Program-made: the position numbers and the translations under genes
From: Myxococcus guangdongensis
GTDB lineage: Bacteria; Myxococcota; Myxococcia; Myxococcales; Myxococcaceae
DNA length: 64,000 nt
Direction of reading: 5' to 3'
NCBI RefSeq assembly: GCF_024198255.1
Contig: NZ_JAJVKW010000009.1
Span: 392,280-456,279, forward strand
Shown here: piece after piece, positions 19,103 to 28,222 of the stretch
How positions within the stretch are numbered: position 1 is the first letter of the stretch
Layout: every line of letters begins with the position of its first letter
The notes under the pieces: generated by a model
What the model saw: the letters and a program-made list of their open reading frames with translations, nothing else
What the model was told of the DNA's origin: nothing
Database searches by the model: none

Positions 19103-21197
19103 TCTGCTCCTGGAAGTGGGCGCGGAGGAGATCCCCGCCTCGTTCATCGCCCCCGCGCTGGAGGACCTGCGCCGGGTGGTGACGGAGCGCCTGGCGGACG
19201 CGCGCCTCGAGCACGGTGAGGTGAAGGTCTACGGCACGCCCCGGCGCCTGGCGGTCTGGGTGCGCGACGTGGCGGACGCGGGCAAGGACGTGGTGAAGGA
19301 GGTGCTGGGGCCCAGCGCCAAGGCCGCGTTCGACGCGCAGGGCAAGCCCACCAAGGCGGCGGAGAAGTTCGCCGAGGGGCTGAAGCTCTCGGTGGACCAG
19401 CTCGGTCGCGCGCAGACGGCCAAGGGTGAGTACGTGTCCGCGCGCGTGGAGGAGAAGGGCCGCGCGGCGGCGGACATCGTCCCGGACGCGCTGTACGCGG
19501 CGGTGCACTCCATCAACTTCCGCAAGTCCATGCGCTGGGGTGACGTGGAGTCCTCCTTCGCCCGGCCCGTGCAGTGGCTGGTGGCGCTGCTCGGCGGCGA
19601 CGTGGTGCCCGTCATCTTCGGCGACGTGAAGAGCGGCCGCGTGACGTACGGCCACCGCTTCCTGTCGCCCGGCGCCATCGAGCTGAAGGCGCCTGGGGAC
19701 TACGAGGCCGCGCTGGCGAAGGCGAACGTGGTGGCGGACATCGCGAAGCGCCGCGCCCAGCTGGTCGAGAAGGTGACGGCGGCGGCGAAGGCGGCCGGCG
19801 GCGCGCTGCTCGAGGACGAGGGCCTGGTGGACCAGGTGACCAACCTGGTGGAGCTGCCCAGCCCCGTGGTGGGCACGTTCGAAGAGCGCCACCTGGACCT
19901 GCCGGCGGAGGTGCTGGTGCAGGAGATGAAGAGCCACCAGCGCTACTTCTCGCTGGTGGACGGGGCGGGGAAGCTGTTGCCCAAGTTCATCGCCGTGTCG
20001 AACACGCCGGTGCGCGACGAGCAGCTCAGCCTGCGCGGCTACCAGCGCGTGCTGCGCGCGCGGCTGGCGGACGGCCGCTTCTTCTTCGACGAGGACCGCA
20101 AGACGCCGCTCGCCGACCGCGTGGAGAAGCTGGGCCGCGTGGTGTGGCAGGGGCAGCTGGGCACCTATCTGGAGAAGGTGGAGCGCTTCCGCTCGCTGGC
20201 GGTGTGGCTGGCCGGGCAGACGAAGCGGGCAGGGGAGAGCGCCACCATCGAGCGCGCGGCCACGCTGGCCAAGGCGGACCTCGTCACCGGCATGGTGGGC
20301 GAGTTCCCGGAGCTCCAGGGCGTCATGGGCCGCGAGTACGCGCGGGCCAGCGGCGAACCGGACGCGGTGGCCCTGGCCATCTTCGAGCACTACCTGCCCC
20401 GAGGCGCCGAGGACGCGCTGCCCACGCAGGACGCGGGCGCGCTCATCGGCATCGCCGACCGGCTCGACTCGCTGTGCGGCATCTTCGCCATCGGCAAGGT
20501 GCCCAGCGGCGCGGCGGACCCGTTCGGCCTGCGCCGCGCGTGTCTGGCCATCATCCGGCTGGTGCTGGGGCGGGGCTACCGCTTCAGCCTGTCTGCGGCG
20601 GTGGACGAGGCGCTTCGGCTGCTCGCCCCCCGGCTGGCCAACGTCAAGCGCAAGGCGGGCGACCCCGCGCCGCGCGAGCAGGTGCTGGAGTTCTTCCGCG
20701 GGCGCCTCAAGGCGCTGTGGGGGGAGCAGCACCGCACGGACGTGGTGGAGGCGGTGCTCGCGGCGGGCTTCGATGACCTGGTGGCCGCCCAGAAGCGCCT
20801 GGAGGCGCTGAGCCTCATCGTCGGGCGGGCCGACTTCCAGCCCCTGGCCGCGGCCTTCAAGCGCGTGGTCAACATCGTGGAGAAGCAGGGCCGCGACGTG
20901 GCGGGGGGCCAGACGCAGGCCCAGAAGCTGGTGGACGACGCCGAGAAGCAGCTCCACACCGCCTTCTCCCAGGCGCGCACGTCCGTGACGGGGCTGCTCC
21001 AGGGGGATGACTACGCGGGCGCCCTCAAGGAAATCACCGGGTTGAAGCCCGTCGTGGACACCTTCTTCGACAAGGTGATGGTGATGGCCGAGGACAAGGA
21101 GCTGCGGGAGAACCGCATCCGGCTGCTCACGGAGATTGGCGCCCTGTTCAACCAGGTGGCCGACTTCTCGAAGATCCAGGCCGAAGTCGCGGCCTGA
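19092..21197 (+). CDS. glyS: Glycyl-tRNA synthetase beta subunit
   Basis: The beta chain (701 residues; E. coli 689) provides tRNA binding and the anticodon-recognition C-terminus of the heterotetrameric synthetase. It starts at GTG with RDLLLEVGAEEIPASFI, the standard opening of GlyS. Other family segments are SFARPVQWLVALLGG, QEMKSHQRYFSLVD, RRLARLADGRFFFDEDRK-like RARLADGRFFFDEDRK, and the HD-like region YARASGEPDAVALAIFEHYLP followed by IADRLDSLCGIFAIGK. The C-terminal DALR-like domain ends FNQVADFSKIQAEVAA. It overlaps glyQ and is followed by a GC-rich hairpin. Confidence 0.99.
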
Positions 21198-21219
21198 CGG
21201 CCTGCACGCGGCCGCCTGC

Positions 21220-21249
21220 CCCCCGGGGGATGGAGCACGTCCCCGGGGG
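21220..21249 (+). terminator. GC-rich hairpin after glyS
   Basis: About ten G-C/A-T pairs with one bulge form between CCCCCGGGGGA-type and TCCCCGGGGG arms around a 9-nt loop, 22 nt beyond the glyS stop. There is no T-tract, so it may be a factor-dependent terminator or an mRNA-stabilising hairpin. Confidence 0.4.
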
Positions 21250-21342
21250 CGCCGGTTCGTCGGCTGCCGTGCGCCCGGGAATGGCGCGGCCCCTTTCCGG
21301 TTGCCCGGGGGGAGGCCCCTTCCTACACTCCCGCCCCCTCTG

Positions 21343-22812
21343 ATGCGCCCCTACCTCGTCACCTCCGCGCTGCTGCTGCTGTCGTCTTGTGTCGACACCA
21401 CGCAGAAGCCTCCGCCGTCCACTCGCCTCGTCTATCCGAGCGGTGTCGCCTTCTGGCGACCCGAGGTCACCCAGTCCACGAACGGATTCCTGTACGTGGC
21501 GGGAGCCAACTTCGACAAGTGCTACGAATCCGGCGCGGTGACGGCGCTGGACCTGGACGCCCTGGGCCTGCGGCCCTTCGGCAAGGACTTCGCCGACGCC
21601 GCCGAGGTCGGAAGCTTCCCCGCGCTGCTGACCGACCTGAAGGTCGACGCCAACCGCAGCTACGTGCGCATCGACAGCTTCGCCGGGGAGATGACGCTCT
21701 GGACCCCGCCGGGCCGCTCGCCCCGCTTGTTCGTCCCGACGCGCGCCGAGGGCAGCTACCTCCAGGTCATCGACGTGGCGGATGACGGGCTGGGCCTGAC
21801 GTGCGCGCAGTCCGCGTCCAACCGCGACTGCCGCGTCAACGCGCTCTCGCTGGTGGGCGTCCCGGGCGCCAACAAGGATGGTGTCCCGGGCGCGCCGGCG
21901 CCGCTGGGCGTCACGGTGGACCGCTTCAACCCGGACGGCCGGGTGTGGGTGACGCACACGGAGCTCGTCGGCCCGCCGACGACGGACACCCAGTCCGACC
22001 TCCAGGGGTATCTGGTGGACCTGCCCGCGGCGGCCCCCACGCGCGACTCGCTGAGCCCGGCGAGCTTCGTCCCGCTGGGCGTCAACGGGCTGTTGCCGGG
22101 CGCGGCGCACTCGGTGGCCATCGGCAGCCGGTACCTCTACGCGTCGGGCCGCAACTCCGCGACGCAGCAGCTGGGCACGTTGTCGGCGGCATACGTGCTG
22201 CGCCTGGTGGACCGCACGGCGACCGACCGGGTGCTGGAGACCGACGTGCGGAGCATCTACTCCATCCGCGAGGCGCGCGGCGTGGCGGTGGTGTCCCTGC
22301 CGCGGCGCGACGACCCGACGCAGGTGGACCTGGACCGCGAGCGCGTCTATCTGCTCGCGCGAGGTCCGGACACGCTGCTCATCATCGACATCGAGAACGC
22401 GCGCGCGGACCTGCCGACGCTGCGCGTGGTGTCCGCGCAGTCGCTGCCCGAGGGCGCCAGCGAGCTGGAGGTCATCCCCCGGGCCGCTGGTCGCGGCAAC
22501 CTGGTGGCGGTGACGGGCAGTGGCGACGAGGCGGTCTCCATCTACGACGAGGAGGTGGGACAGCTGGTGGCCCAGGTGCTCGTCGGAGACCAGGACCCGG
22601 CCCAGCCCAGCCAGCCCTACGGGTTGACGGCGGACGTGCGGAACAACTCGGCGCGCCTGTTCACCACGACGTTTGGCGACGGACGCGTCGCCGTCATCGA
22701 CATCCCCAACCTCGACCGGCCGCAGGATGCGCGGCGGGTCGCCCTGCTCGGCGTGCAGCAGCTCCGCGACACGCGTCAGGGCACCAGCGTGTGTCAGGAG
22801 TCCTCCCCGTGA
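21343..22812 (+). CDS. Lipoprotein with repeated beta-propeller-like strands
   Basis: A 489-residue lipoprotein: the signal peptide MRPYLVTSALLLLSSC ends in a lipobox with Cys16. The mature sequence has no family I can name. It contains recurring strand-turn patterns (YLQVIDVADDGLG, VYLLARGPDTLLIIDIENA, VAVIDIPNL) of the kind seen in YncE/surface-antigen beta-propellers, where values are reported as name-value pairs. The ATG at 21343 is chosen because the lipoprotein signal starts there; the open frame upstream overlaps glyS in another frame. Its stop overlaps the next gene's GTG by 4 nt. The two lipoproteins are probably partners at the outer membrane. Confidence 0.85.
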   Translation: MRPYLVTSALLLLSSCVDTTQKPPPSTRLVYPSGVAFWRPEVTQSTNGFLYVAGANFDKCYESGAVTALDLDALGLRPFGKDFADAAEVGSFPALLTDLKVDANRSYVRIDSFAGEMTLWTPPGRSPRLFVPTRAEGSYLQVIDVADDGLGLTCAQSASNRDCRVNALSLVGVPGANKDGVPGAPAPLGVTVDRFNPDGRVWVTHTELVGPPTTDTQSDLQGYLVDLPAAAPTRDSLSPASFVPLGVNGLLPGAAHSVAIGSRYLYASGRNSATQQLGTLSAAYVLRLVDRTATDRVLETDVRSIYSIREARGVAVVSLPRRDDPTQVDLDRERVYLLARGPDTLLIIDIENARADLPTLRVVSAQSLPEGASELEVIPRAAGRGNLVAVTGSGDEAVSIYDEEVGQLVAQVLVGDQDPAQPSQPYGLTADVRNNSARLFTTTFGDGRVAVIDIPNLDRPQDARRVALLGVQQLRDTRQGTSVCQESSP

Positions 22813-24974
22813 AGCGCGGCACCCTCACCGTCCTCCTCGCGTGCGCCGGGCTGGGCGCCGGCTGCTCGGATACCCAGGCCACCACGGGCTTCGCCGGCCT
22901 GTCCGGCACCTATGACCTGGCCATGGTCGGCGACCTGGTCTTCGTCACGTCCTCGGACCGCGACGAGCTCCAGGTCCTCGACTTGTCGAAGGACCCCAAG
23001 CAGTTCATCCCCGCGCCCAACCCGCTGCAGACGCTGGCCATCCCGGTGCTGGACCGGCCGGACTCGCTCACGCGCGACGTGGGCTACACCGACGAAGGCG
23101 CGGACCACCCGGGGCCTTACGTCTACGCGCGCAGCGCCGGCGCCTCGCAGATCTCCGTGGTGGCCGCGGACCCGGAGCGGCTGGTGCAGGTGCTCCGGAT
23201 CGAGGGCCGCAGCCTCATCACCGCGTTCGCGGCGCGCTCGCCCGCGCCCGTGCCCCAGGGACAGACGCCCGGGCCCGGCGTGCTCTACTACGGCATCCAG
23301 GACCCCGACGCGCCCTTCGAGCCCGACACGGGCGGCTCGCGCATCGAGCGTCAGCGGGTGCCCGGCCCCCTCGCCCTGGTGGCGGGCGAGACCGTTCCGG
23401 CGGCGGTGACGCTGTTCTGCCTGCAGCCGGGTGAGTCCGTGCAGGCGATGGCGGTGCTCCCGAACGACCAGCTCGTCGTGGCCACGCGCCAGGCCACGGG
23501 CCTGACGGGCCGCACGCTGCTGGTGGCGGACACGAACCCGGCGACGAGCGTCGACTGCACCACGCCCTCCGCGGCGGTGCGGGATTTGTCCGGCGGCTTC
23601 GACAACTTCCCGGTGCGCTACCTGGTGACGCACCCGCGCGTGTCCATCCCCGACAACGCGGAGACGCCGCAGAACGAGACCCAGGTGATGGCGGCGGGGC
23701 AGTTCGTCTTCGGCATCAAGGACGAGCTGTCATGCGGTGGCGCGCCGGAGTGCACGGGCGTGCTCGCGGTGGACACGGTGACGGGCCTGACGGCCACGGA
23801 CCTGAGCGGCGCGAAGATGCTGCCCATCCGTCCGCCGGACGGTCTGCCCACGGGGCTGGCGCTGGTCCCGACGGCGACCCTGCGGCTGCGGCTGCTGGGC
23901 GCGGAGGGGACCATCACCGCGGACGCGTCGGCGACGGTACCCCTGCTGGGGCTGATGCCGTCGTCCAACGGCAGCATCACCACCTTCTCGGCGAGCGACC
24001 GGCGTCAGTTCGACCTGGATCAGCGCCGGGCCAACGTGGTGGTGGAGGCCCGCAACGAGCTGGAGCAGGCCATCACGGTGGGCGACGCCTCCACGCTCGT
24101 CAACGTGAGCCAGGTGGTGGAGTACCCGTGCGACCCGTCGAATCCGACGGGAACGAGCGTCCCCCGGCGGACGCTGCTCGAGGGCTCGGTGGAGAACGGG
24201 CTGTTCCGCTTCATCTTCCAGGGCGCGTTCCCGACCATGGTGGACCAGACGCGGGACCTGACCACGCCCACGAGCTTCGTGGTCCTCCAGTCCGCCGAGG
24301 TTTCCCGGCAGGTGAGGGTGGACGACTCCATCGTCCTCGCGAACCAGGACATCCGCTGCACCACGGACCTCAAGGTGACCAGCATCCGGCCCGCGAGCGA
24401 GGCCGGCAAGGTGGTGCTCGAGACGACGACGCCCATTCCCGAGGACTGCGCGGAGCTGCCCCTCTTCACGGTGCGCGCTGGTGGGGACCAGCCCTTCGTG
24501 CTGGTGAACGACCTGGGTGAGGTCCTCTCCCGCGACGTGGCGGACTCGGGGCCGGGCTACCAGATTCCGACGAGCTACTTCTTCCACCCCATCGACTTCA
24601 CCCAGACGACGACGGTGGCCAACTCCGCCGTCACCTGTGGCGTGTCGAGCGACCTCACGGTGCCGCTCTTCCCGGCCACGCCGCCACCTCTCACTCTTCG
24701 TGCGACCGCGAGCAGCGCGCTGAGTCGGGGTGATCGGTTCGTGGTGTCCGTGGGGTCCGGCATCCGCAACCACATCTTCGGCGTGGACACGTCCTCGTCC
24801 TCGGGAGCGGGCCTGGTGTTCTACACGCTGCCGGGTCCCGTGGTGGCGGCCCAGAAGGGTGGGGCGTCCCTGGCCTACATCGCCTACCCCTCCGCCGATG
24901 GAATTCTACAGCTGAACCTGAGCGTGATTACCGACAACACGCTCAACGCGTTCGGCCTGTCCGCGTTCGAGTAA
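22809..24974 (+). CDS. Large lipoprotein coupled to the preceding lipoprotein
   Basis: A 721-residue lipoprotein starting at GTG 22809, with signal LTVLLACAGLGAGC and Cys19 as the lipidation site. The N-terminal ~250 residues again read as a beta-propeller (LVFVTSSDRDELQVLDLSKD, ISVVAADPERLVQVLRIEGR), and the C-terminal part has Ig-like beta-rich stretches with paired cysteines (YPCDPS, IRCTTDLKV, VTCGVSSDL). No enzyme motif is visible and no family name can be given. The GTGA overlap with the upstream stop implies translational coupling and equal dosage. No T-tract hairpin was found in the 63 nt before the next gene. Confidence 0.85.
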   Translation: MKRGTLTVLLACAGLGAGCSDTQATTGFAGLSGTYDLAMVGDLVFVTSSDRDELQVLDLSKDPKQFIPAPNPLQTLAIPVLDRPDSLTRDVGYTDEGADHPGPYVYARSAGASQISVVAADPERLVQVLRIEGRSLITAFAARSPAPVPQGQTPGPGVLYYGIQDPDAPFEPDTGGSRIERQRVPGPLALVAGETVPAAVTLFCLQPGESVQAMAVLPNDQLVVATRQATGLTGRTLLVADTNPATSVDCTTPSAAVRDLSGGFDNFPVRYLVTHPRVSIPDNAETPQNETQVMAAGQFVFGIKDELSCGGAPECTGVLAVDTVTGLTATDLSGAKMLPIRPPDGLPTGLALVPTATLRLRLLGAEGTITADASATVPLLGLMPSSNGSITTFSASDRRQFDLDQRRANVVVEARNELEQAITVGDASTLVNVSQVVEYPCDPSNPTGTSVPRRTLLEGSVENGLFRFIFQGAFPTMVDQTRDLTTPTSFVVLQSAEVSRQVRVDDSIVLANQDIRCTTDLKVTSIRPASEAGKVVLETTTPIPEDCAELPLFTVRAGGDQPFVLVNDLGEVLSRDVADSGPGYQIPTSYFFHPIDFTQTTTVANSAVTCGVSSDLTVPLFPATPPPLTLRATASSALSRGDRFVVSVGSGIRNHIFGVDTSSSSGAGLVFYTLPGPVVAAQKGGASLAYIAYPSADGILQLNLSVITDNTLNAFGLSAFE

Positions 24975-25037
24975 TTGGGCGTGGCCAGAGGTGTCTGTTA
25001 GAGTCCGGGTCATCCTGTACCGTCCGAGTCAAGACCG

Positions 25038-25904
25038 ATGATCGATCAGAACTCACGCCCCGCCCGCAAGGTCGGTATCGCCGACCACCTGTGGGAGACG
25101 TACGAAGACATGGCCCAGCAGATGGGCTCGGACCGCGACGCCCTGATCAACCAGGCGCTGTTCATGTTCGCGCGCCTCAACGGGTTCATCGAGGCGAAGT
25201 CCCGAGGGGAGGCGCACGTCGCGCCTGCTCCCGTGGCCGCGCCTTCGCGTCCGTCTCCCGTGGCGGCGGCCCCCGCCGCCCGTCCCTCCGCGCCCCCGGT
25301 GCTGGCGCCCGCGCCGGCGCCCAAGGCCGAGCCACCCGCGCCCGCCCGTGCGGGGGGCCGTGGCGCGCCGCCTCCTCCCGAGGACCGCTCTTCCGCCAAC
25401 GGCCTGGACAATGACCCCGTCCGCCGCGAGGTGGCCGAGCGCGTGCTGGAGACCGCCGCGGAGCTCGAGCGCCTCATCAAGGGCAAGAACGAGCCGCCCC
25501 CGCCCACCGACGAGATGGTCGAGGACGAGGAGCCGCTGCCCGACCAGGACGAGCCGCCCCTCGAGGACGAGGAGCAGGCCGAGCCCGAGGAGGAGCCCGC
25601 GGACGAGCTCGCCGAGGAGGAGGGCGCCGCGCTCTACCTCTGCACGGAGGACGGTGGCGAGGAGCGCATCGTCAAGGAGCGCTACGTCATCGGCCGCGGC
25701 AAGCACTGCGACTTCGTCATCAATTCCGGCAAGGTGTCGCGCGAGCACGCCGTCATCAGCCAGGAAGGCAATGACTGGATCATCGAGGACCTGGGCTCGT
25801 CCAACGGGACCTGGTTCAACAAGCAGCGGATCAAACGCCGCAAGATCGAAGACTCGGACGAGTACTTCATCTGCAGCGAGAAAATCCGGCTCATCTTCCG
25901 CTGA
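25038..25904 (+). CDS. FHA-domain protein with N-terminal helical DNA-binding-like segment
   Basis: This 288-residue cytoplasmic protein binds phosphothreonine through a C-terminal FHA domain (about 205-288) with intact signature residues: GRGKHCDF, SREHAVI and the SSNGTWFN loop. Residues 1-55 form a compact helical unit (VGIADHLWETYEDMAQQMGSD, then ALINQALFMFARLNGF) resembling a ribbon-helix-helix or short helical module. The middle is Pro/Ala-rich and then extremely acidic (Glu/Asp about 160-200). It stands 112 nt upstream of the prepilin peptidase gene on the same strand and so probably belongs to the Tad-like cluster. It may couple Ser/Thr kinase signalling to that machine; this is inference. 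Confidence 0.9.
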   Translation: MIDQNSRPARKVGIADHLWETYEDMAQQMGSDRDALINQALFMFARLNGFIEAKSRGEAHVAPAPVAAPSRPSPVAAAPAARPSAPPVLAPAPAPKAEPPAPARAGGRGAPPPPEDRSSANGLDNDPVRREVAERVLETAAELERLIKGKNEPPPPTDEMVEDEEPLPDQDEPPLEDEEQAEPEEEPADELAEEEGAALYLCTEDGGEERIVKERYVIGRGKHCDFVINSGKVSREHAVISQEGNDWIIEDLGSSNGTWFNKQRIKRRKIEDSDEYFICSEKIRLIFR

Positions 25905-26016
25905 GACGATGAGACACCCCTCGTTCCAGGGGGGCTCTCGCTGTTCGCCAATTGACGGGCTCCAGGCGTCCCTGGTTTGATACCGGACGCCTGGACGCGA
26001 ATGGGACAGGCGACGG

Positions 26017-26553
26017 ATGACGCCTGGACAACTCGCGCTTTGGACGGCCCTTGCAGTGGCCCTGGTGATCTCGGTGGTGACGGACGTCATGCGCCGGGAG
26101 ATCCTCGACGTGGTCACCTACCCGCTGATGGCGGTGGGGCTGGGAGTGCGCCTCGCCACCGAAGGGGTGGGGGGGCTGGACCAGGGGCTCATCAGCGGGC
26201 TGGTGTCGGGCGTGGGCCTGGCACTGCTGCTGGTGCCCGCGGCGGTCCGGGGGCGGATGGGGTGGGGCGACGTGAAGTTGATGGGTGGGGTGGGCGCCGT
26301 GCTGGGGTTCCCAGCGTCGATGGCGGCCGCCGCGTTCATCTCCCTGGTGGGCGCGGCCCAGGCGGTGGTCTCGCTCCTGTGGCAGGGGGCGGTCTGGGAC
26401 ACGGTGGCGGCGGCGCTGCGGCGTTGGGCGGTCCGTCTTCGCCTGGCGCGCGCGGAGACGGAGCCCTCCACGCAGCGCCACATCCCCTACGGGGTGGCCA
26501 TCGCGCTCGGGACCTTCTGGGCGGTGTGGTGGCAGCAACAAAGCTTGGGTTAG
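26017..26553 (+). CDS. Prepilin peptidase (A24, CpaA/TadV type)
   Basis: A 178-residue inner-membrane aspartyl protease that should cleave type IVb (Flp-like) prepilin leader peptides. The two catalytic aspartates are recognisable, one in the N-terminal VVTDVMRREI (about residue 23) and one in the family GxGD motif, read here as GWGDVKLMGG (about residue 87). There are about five or six TM segments. The size and lack of a cysteine-containing methylase domain place it with CpaA/TadV rather than PilD. It precedes the secretin gene by 46 nt. No pilin gene is visible in the window, so its substrate must be encoded elsewhere. Confidence 0.92.
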   Translation: MTPGQLALWTALAVALVISVVTDVMRREILDVVTYPLMAVGLGVRLATEGVGGLDQGLISGLVSGVGLALLLVPAAVRGRMGWGDVKLMGGVGAVLGFPASMAAAAFISLVGAAQAVVSLLWQGAVWDTVAAALRRWAVRLRLARAETEPSTQRHIPYGVAIALGTFWAVWWQQQSLG

Positions 26554-26599
26554 CGCAGAGACTGTAGGCGCAGAGACTTTGGAAGAGGGGACACGCACG

Positions 26600-28048
26600 A
26601 TGTTCACACGCTTCACGCATGCCGCCGCCCTGGGCGCGCTCGTTGCCCTGGTTGCCAGCGGCTCCGCCCTGGCCCAGGAAGGCACCACGTTCAGCCTCGG
26701 GGTGGGCGCCCAGAAGGTTCTCAACATCCCGGGCCTCAGCAAGGTGGCCCTCGGCGATCCGTCCATCGCCGACGTGAAGACGCTCGGCTCCGGCCAGCTG
26801 CTCGTCACCGGCCAGGCGGAAGGCAAGACGACCCTCCTCATCTGGAAGACCACCGGTCAGCGCACCAGCTACCTCATCAACGTGCGCAAGCAGGACCCCA
26901 ACGACGTCATCGCGGAGATCAAGCGCCTGCTGGGTGAGATCGAAGGCGTCTCCGTCCGCATGGTGGGAGACCGCATCTACCTGGACGGTCAGGCCTACAC
27001 CACGCAGGACGCGGACCGCATCGAGCAGGTGGTGAGCCTGTATCCGAACGTGAAGTCGTTCGTGAAGATCGCCCCCAACGCCAAGAAGCTGGTGGCGCAG
27101 AACCTGAACGCCGCGTTCCAGAAGGGCGGCCTGAAGAACGTGCAGGCCAACGTGGTCGGCGCGACCATCTTCCTGGAGGGCTCGGTGGAGAGCCAGCAGG
27201 ACCTCCAGAAGGCGGAGCTCATCACCAAGGCCATCGGCGAGAAGGTGGAGAACCTGCTCGTGGTCGGCATCAAGCGGATGATTCTGTCGGAGGTCCAGTT
27301 CGTCGAAATCCGCCGCAACAGCCGCGACCGTTACGGCATCCGCTACCCCCTGGACATCACGGGCACAGCGTCCGCCGCGGCCACGGTGACGCAGGAGCTG
27401 TTCCCGGGCACCTTCGGCCAGGGCGGTTCCAACCTGGGCCTGACGGCGGGCGCGGACTTCTCCATCGGCTTCCAGGGCAACGACGGTTACGGCCGTCTGC
27501 TCGCGCAGCCCAAGCTGGTGTGCGCCAGCGGTGAGAAGGCGGAGTTCCTGGCGGGCGGCGAGGTCCCGATTCCGCTCATCACCAACAACCAGTTCTCCGT
27601 CGAGTACAAGAAGTACGGCGTCATCCTGAACCTGCGCCCCACGGCGGACCGCAACGGCAACATCCAGACGGAGATCGAGGCCGAGGCCTCCGAAATCGAC
27701 ACGTCCGTCGCGGTGTCCTTCGGCGGTTCGTCCACGATTCCGGGCTTCCGCACCCGCAAGGTGAAGACGAACGTCACCGTGCGCCACGGTGAGACCATCG
27801 TCCTGTCCGGCGTGTTCAGCCACGACGAGCAGAAGTCCGTCTCCAAGATTCCCGGCCTGGGTCACATCCCCATCGTCGGCGAGCTCTTCAAGAGCCGCGG
27901 CTTCGACTCGACCAAGCGCGAGCTGGTCATCTTCGTCACGCCGCGCATCGTCAACCCGGACTCCGACAAGGTCCGCACCATCATCGAGGACGTGAAGAGC
28001 CGCTACAAGCAGGCCCGGTCCGAGGTGAACTTCAACATCTTCGACTGA
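26600..28048 (+). CDS. cpaC: CpaC/RcpA-type secretin
   Basis: A 482-residue outer-membrane secretin for a Tad/Flp system. A signal peptide (AAALGALVALVASGSALA) is followed by the pilus-assembly N-domain (LGVGAQKVLNIPGLSKVALG, about 30-105), a BON-like segment (VRMVGDRIYLDGQA) and the secretin domain (about 225-460). The C-terminal signature VRHGETIVLSGVFS...ISKIPGLGHIPIVGELF is present, as are the closing motifs ELVIFVTPRIV. ATG 26600 is chosen because it starts the signal peptide. Strong hairpins follow the stop, so the ATPase gene downstream probably has its own promoter or depends on readthrough. Confidence 0.94.
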   Translation: MFTRFTHAAALGALVALVASGSALAQEGTTFSLGVGAQKVLNIPGLSKVALGDPSIADVKTLGSGQLLVTGQAEGKTTLLIWKTTGQRTSYLINVRKQDPNDVIAEIKRLLGEIEGVSVRMVGDRIYLDGQAYTTQDADRIEQVVSLYPNVKSFVKIAPNAKKLVAQNLNAAFQKGGLKNVQANVVGATIFLEGSVESQQDLQKAELITKAIGEKVENLLVVGIKRMILSEVQFVEIRRNSRDRYGIRYPLDITGTASAAATVTQELFPGTFGQGGSNLGLTAGADFSIGFQGNDGYGRLLAQPKLVCASGEKAEFLAGGEVPIPLITNNQFSVEYKKYGVILNLRPTADRNGNIQTEIEAEASEIDTSVAVSFGGSSTIPGFRTRKVKTNVTVRHGETIVLSGVFSHDEQKSVSKIPGLGHIPIVGELFKSRGFDSTKRELVIFVTPRIVNPDSDKVRTIIEDVKSRYKQARSEVNFNIFD

Positions 28049-28084
28049 AACACGGGGCGCCGCTCACCCGGCGCCAGGTGTCAC

Positions 28085-28105
28085 CGGGGCCCACCAGGGG
28101 CCCCG
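28085..28105 (+). terminator. Short perfect hairpin after the secretin gene
   Basis: CGGGGCCC and GGGCCCCG pair over 8 bp around a 5-nt loop, 37 nt after the secretin stop. It has no T-tract of its own but sits directly before a larger hairpin. Confidence 0.45.
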
Positions 28106-28107
28106 TC

Positions 28108-28150
28108 ACGGGCCGGTTTCCTTCCCCTTCGGGGGTGGGAGCCGGCCCGT
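28108..28150 (+). terminator. Long hairpin downstream of the secretin gene
   Basis: Perfect 9-bp outer arms ACGGGCCGG and CCGGCCCGT enclose a further pairing CCTTCCCC/GGGGGTGG around a TTC loop. A short TTT follows at 28154. It is likely a terminator, or an RNA-stability element, separating the secretin transcript from the CpaF-like gene, whose ATG is 73 nt downstream. Confidence 0.6.
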
Positions 28151-28222
28151 CGGCTTTGCGGGCGGGCATTCGGCTGCGAGCGACGCTTTGAGGTGGAAGA
28201 GGCGCTTGGTAGCATCAGCCCC

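Noticed and set aside
25908..25945. Possible terminator hairpin after the first FHA gene (CCCCT/AGGGG)
   Set aside because: Only five clear pairs and no T-tract; too weak to annotate, and the following genes look co-directional.
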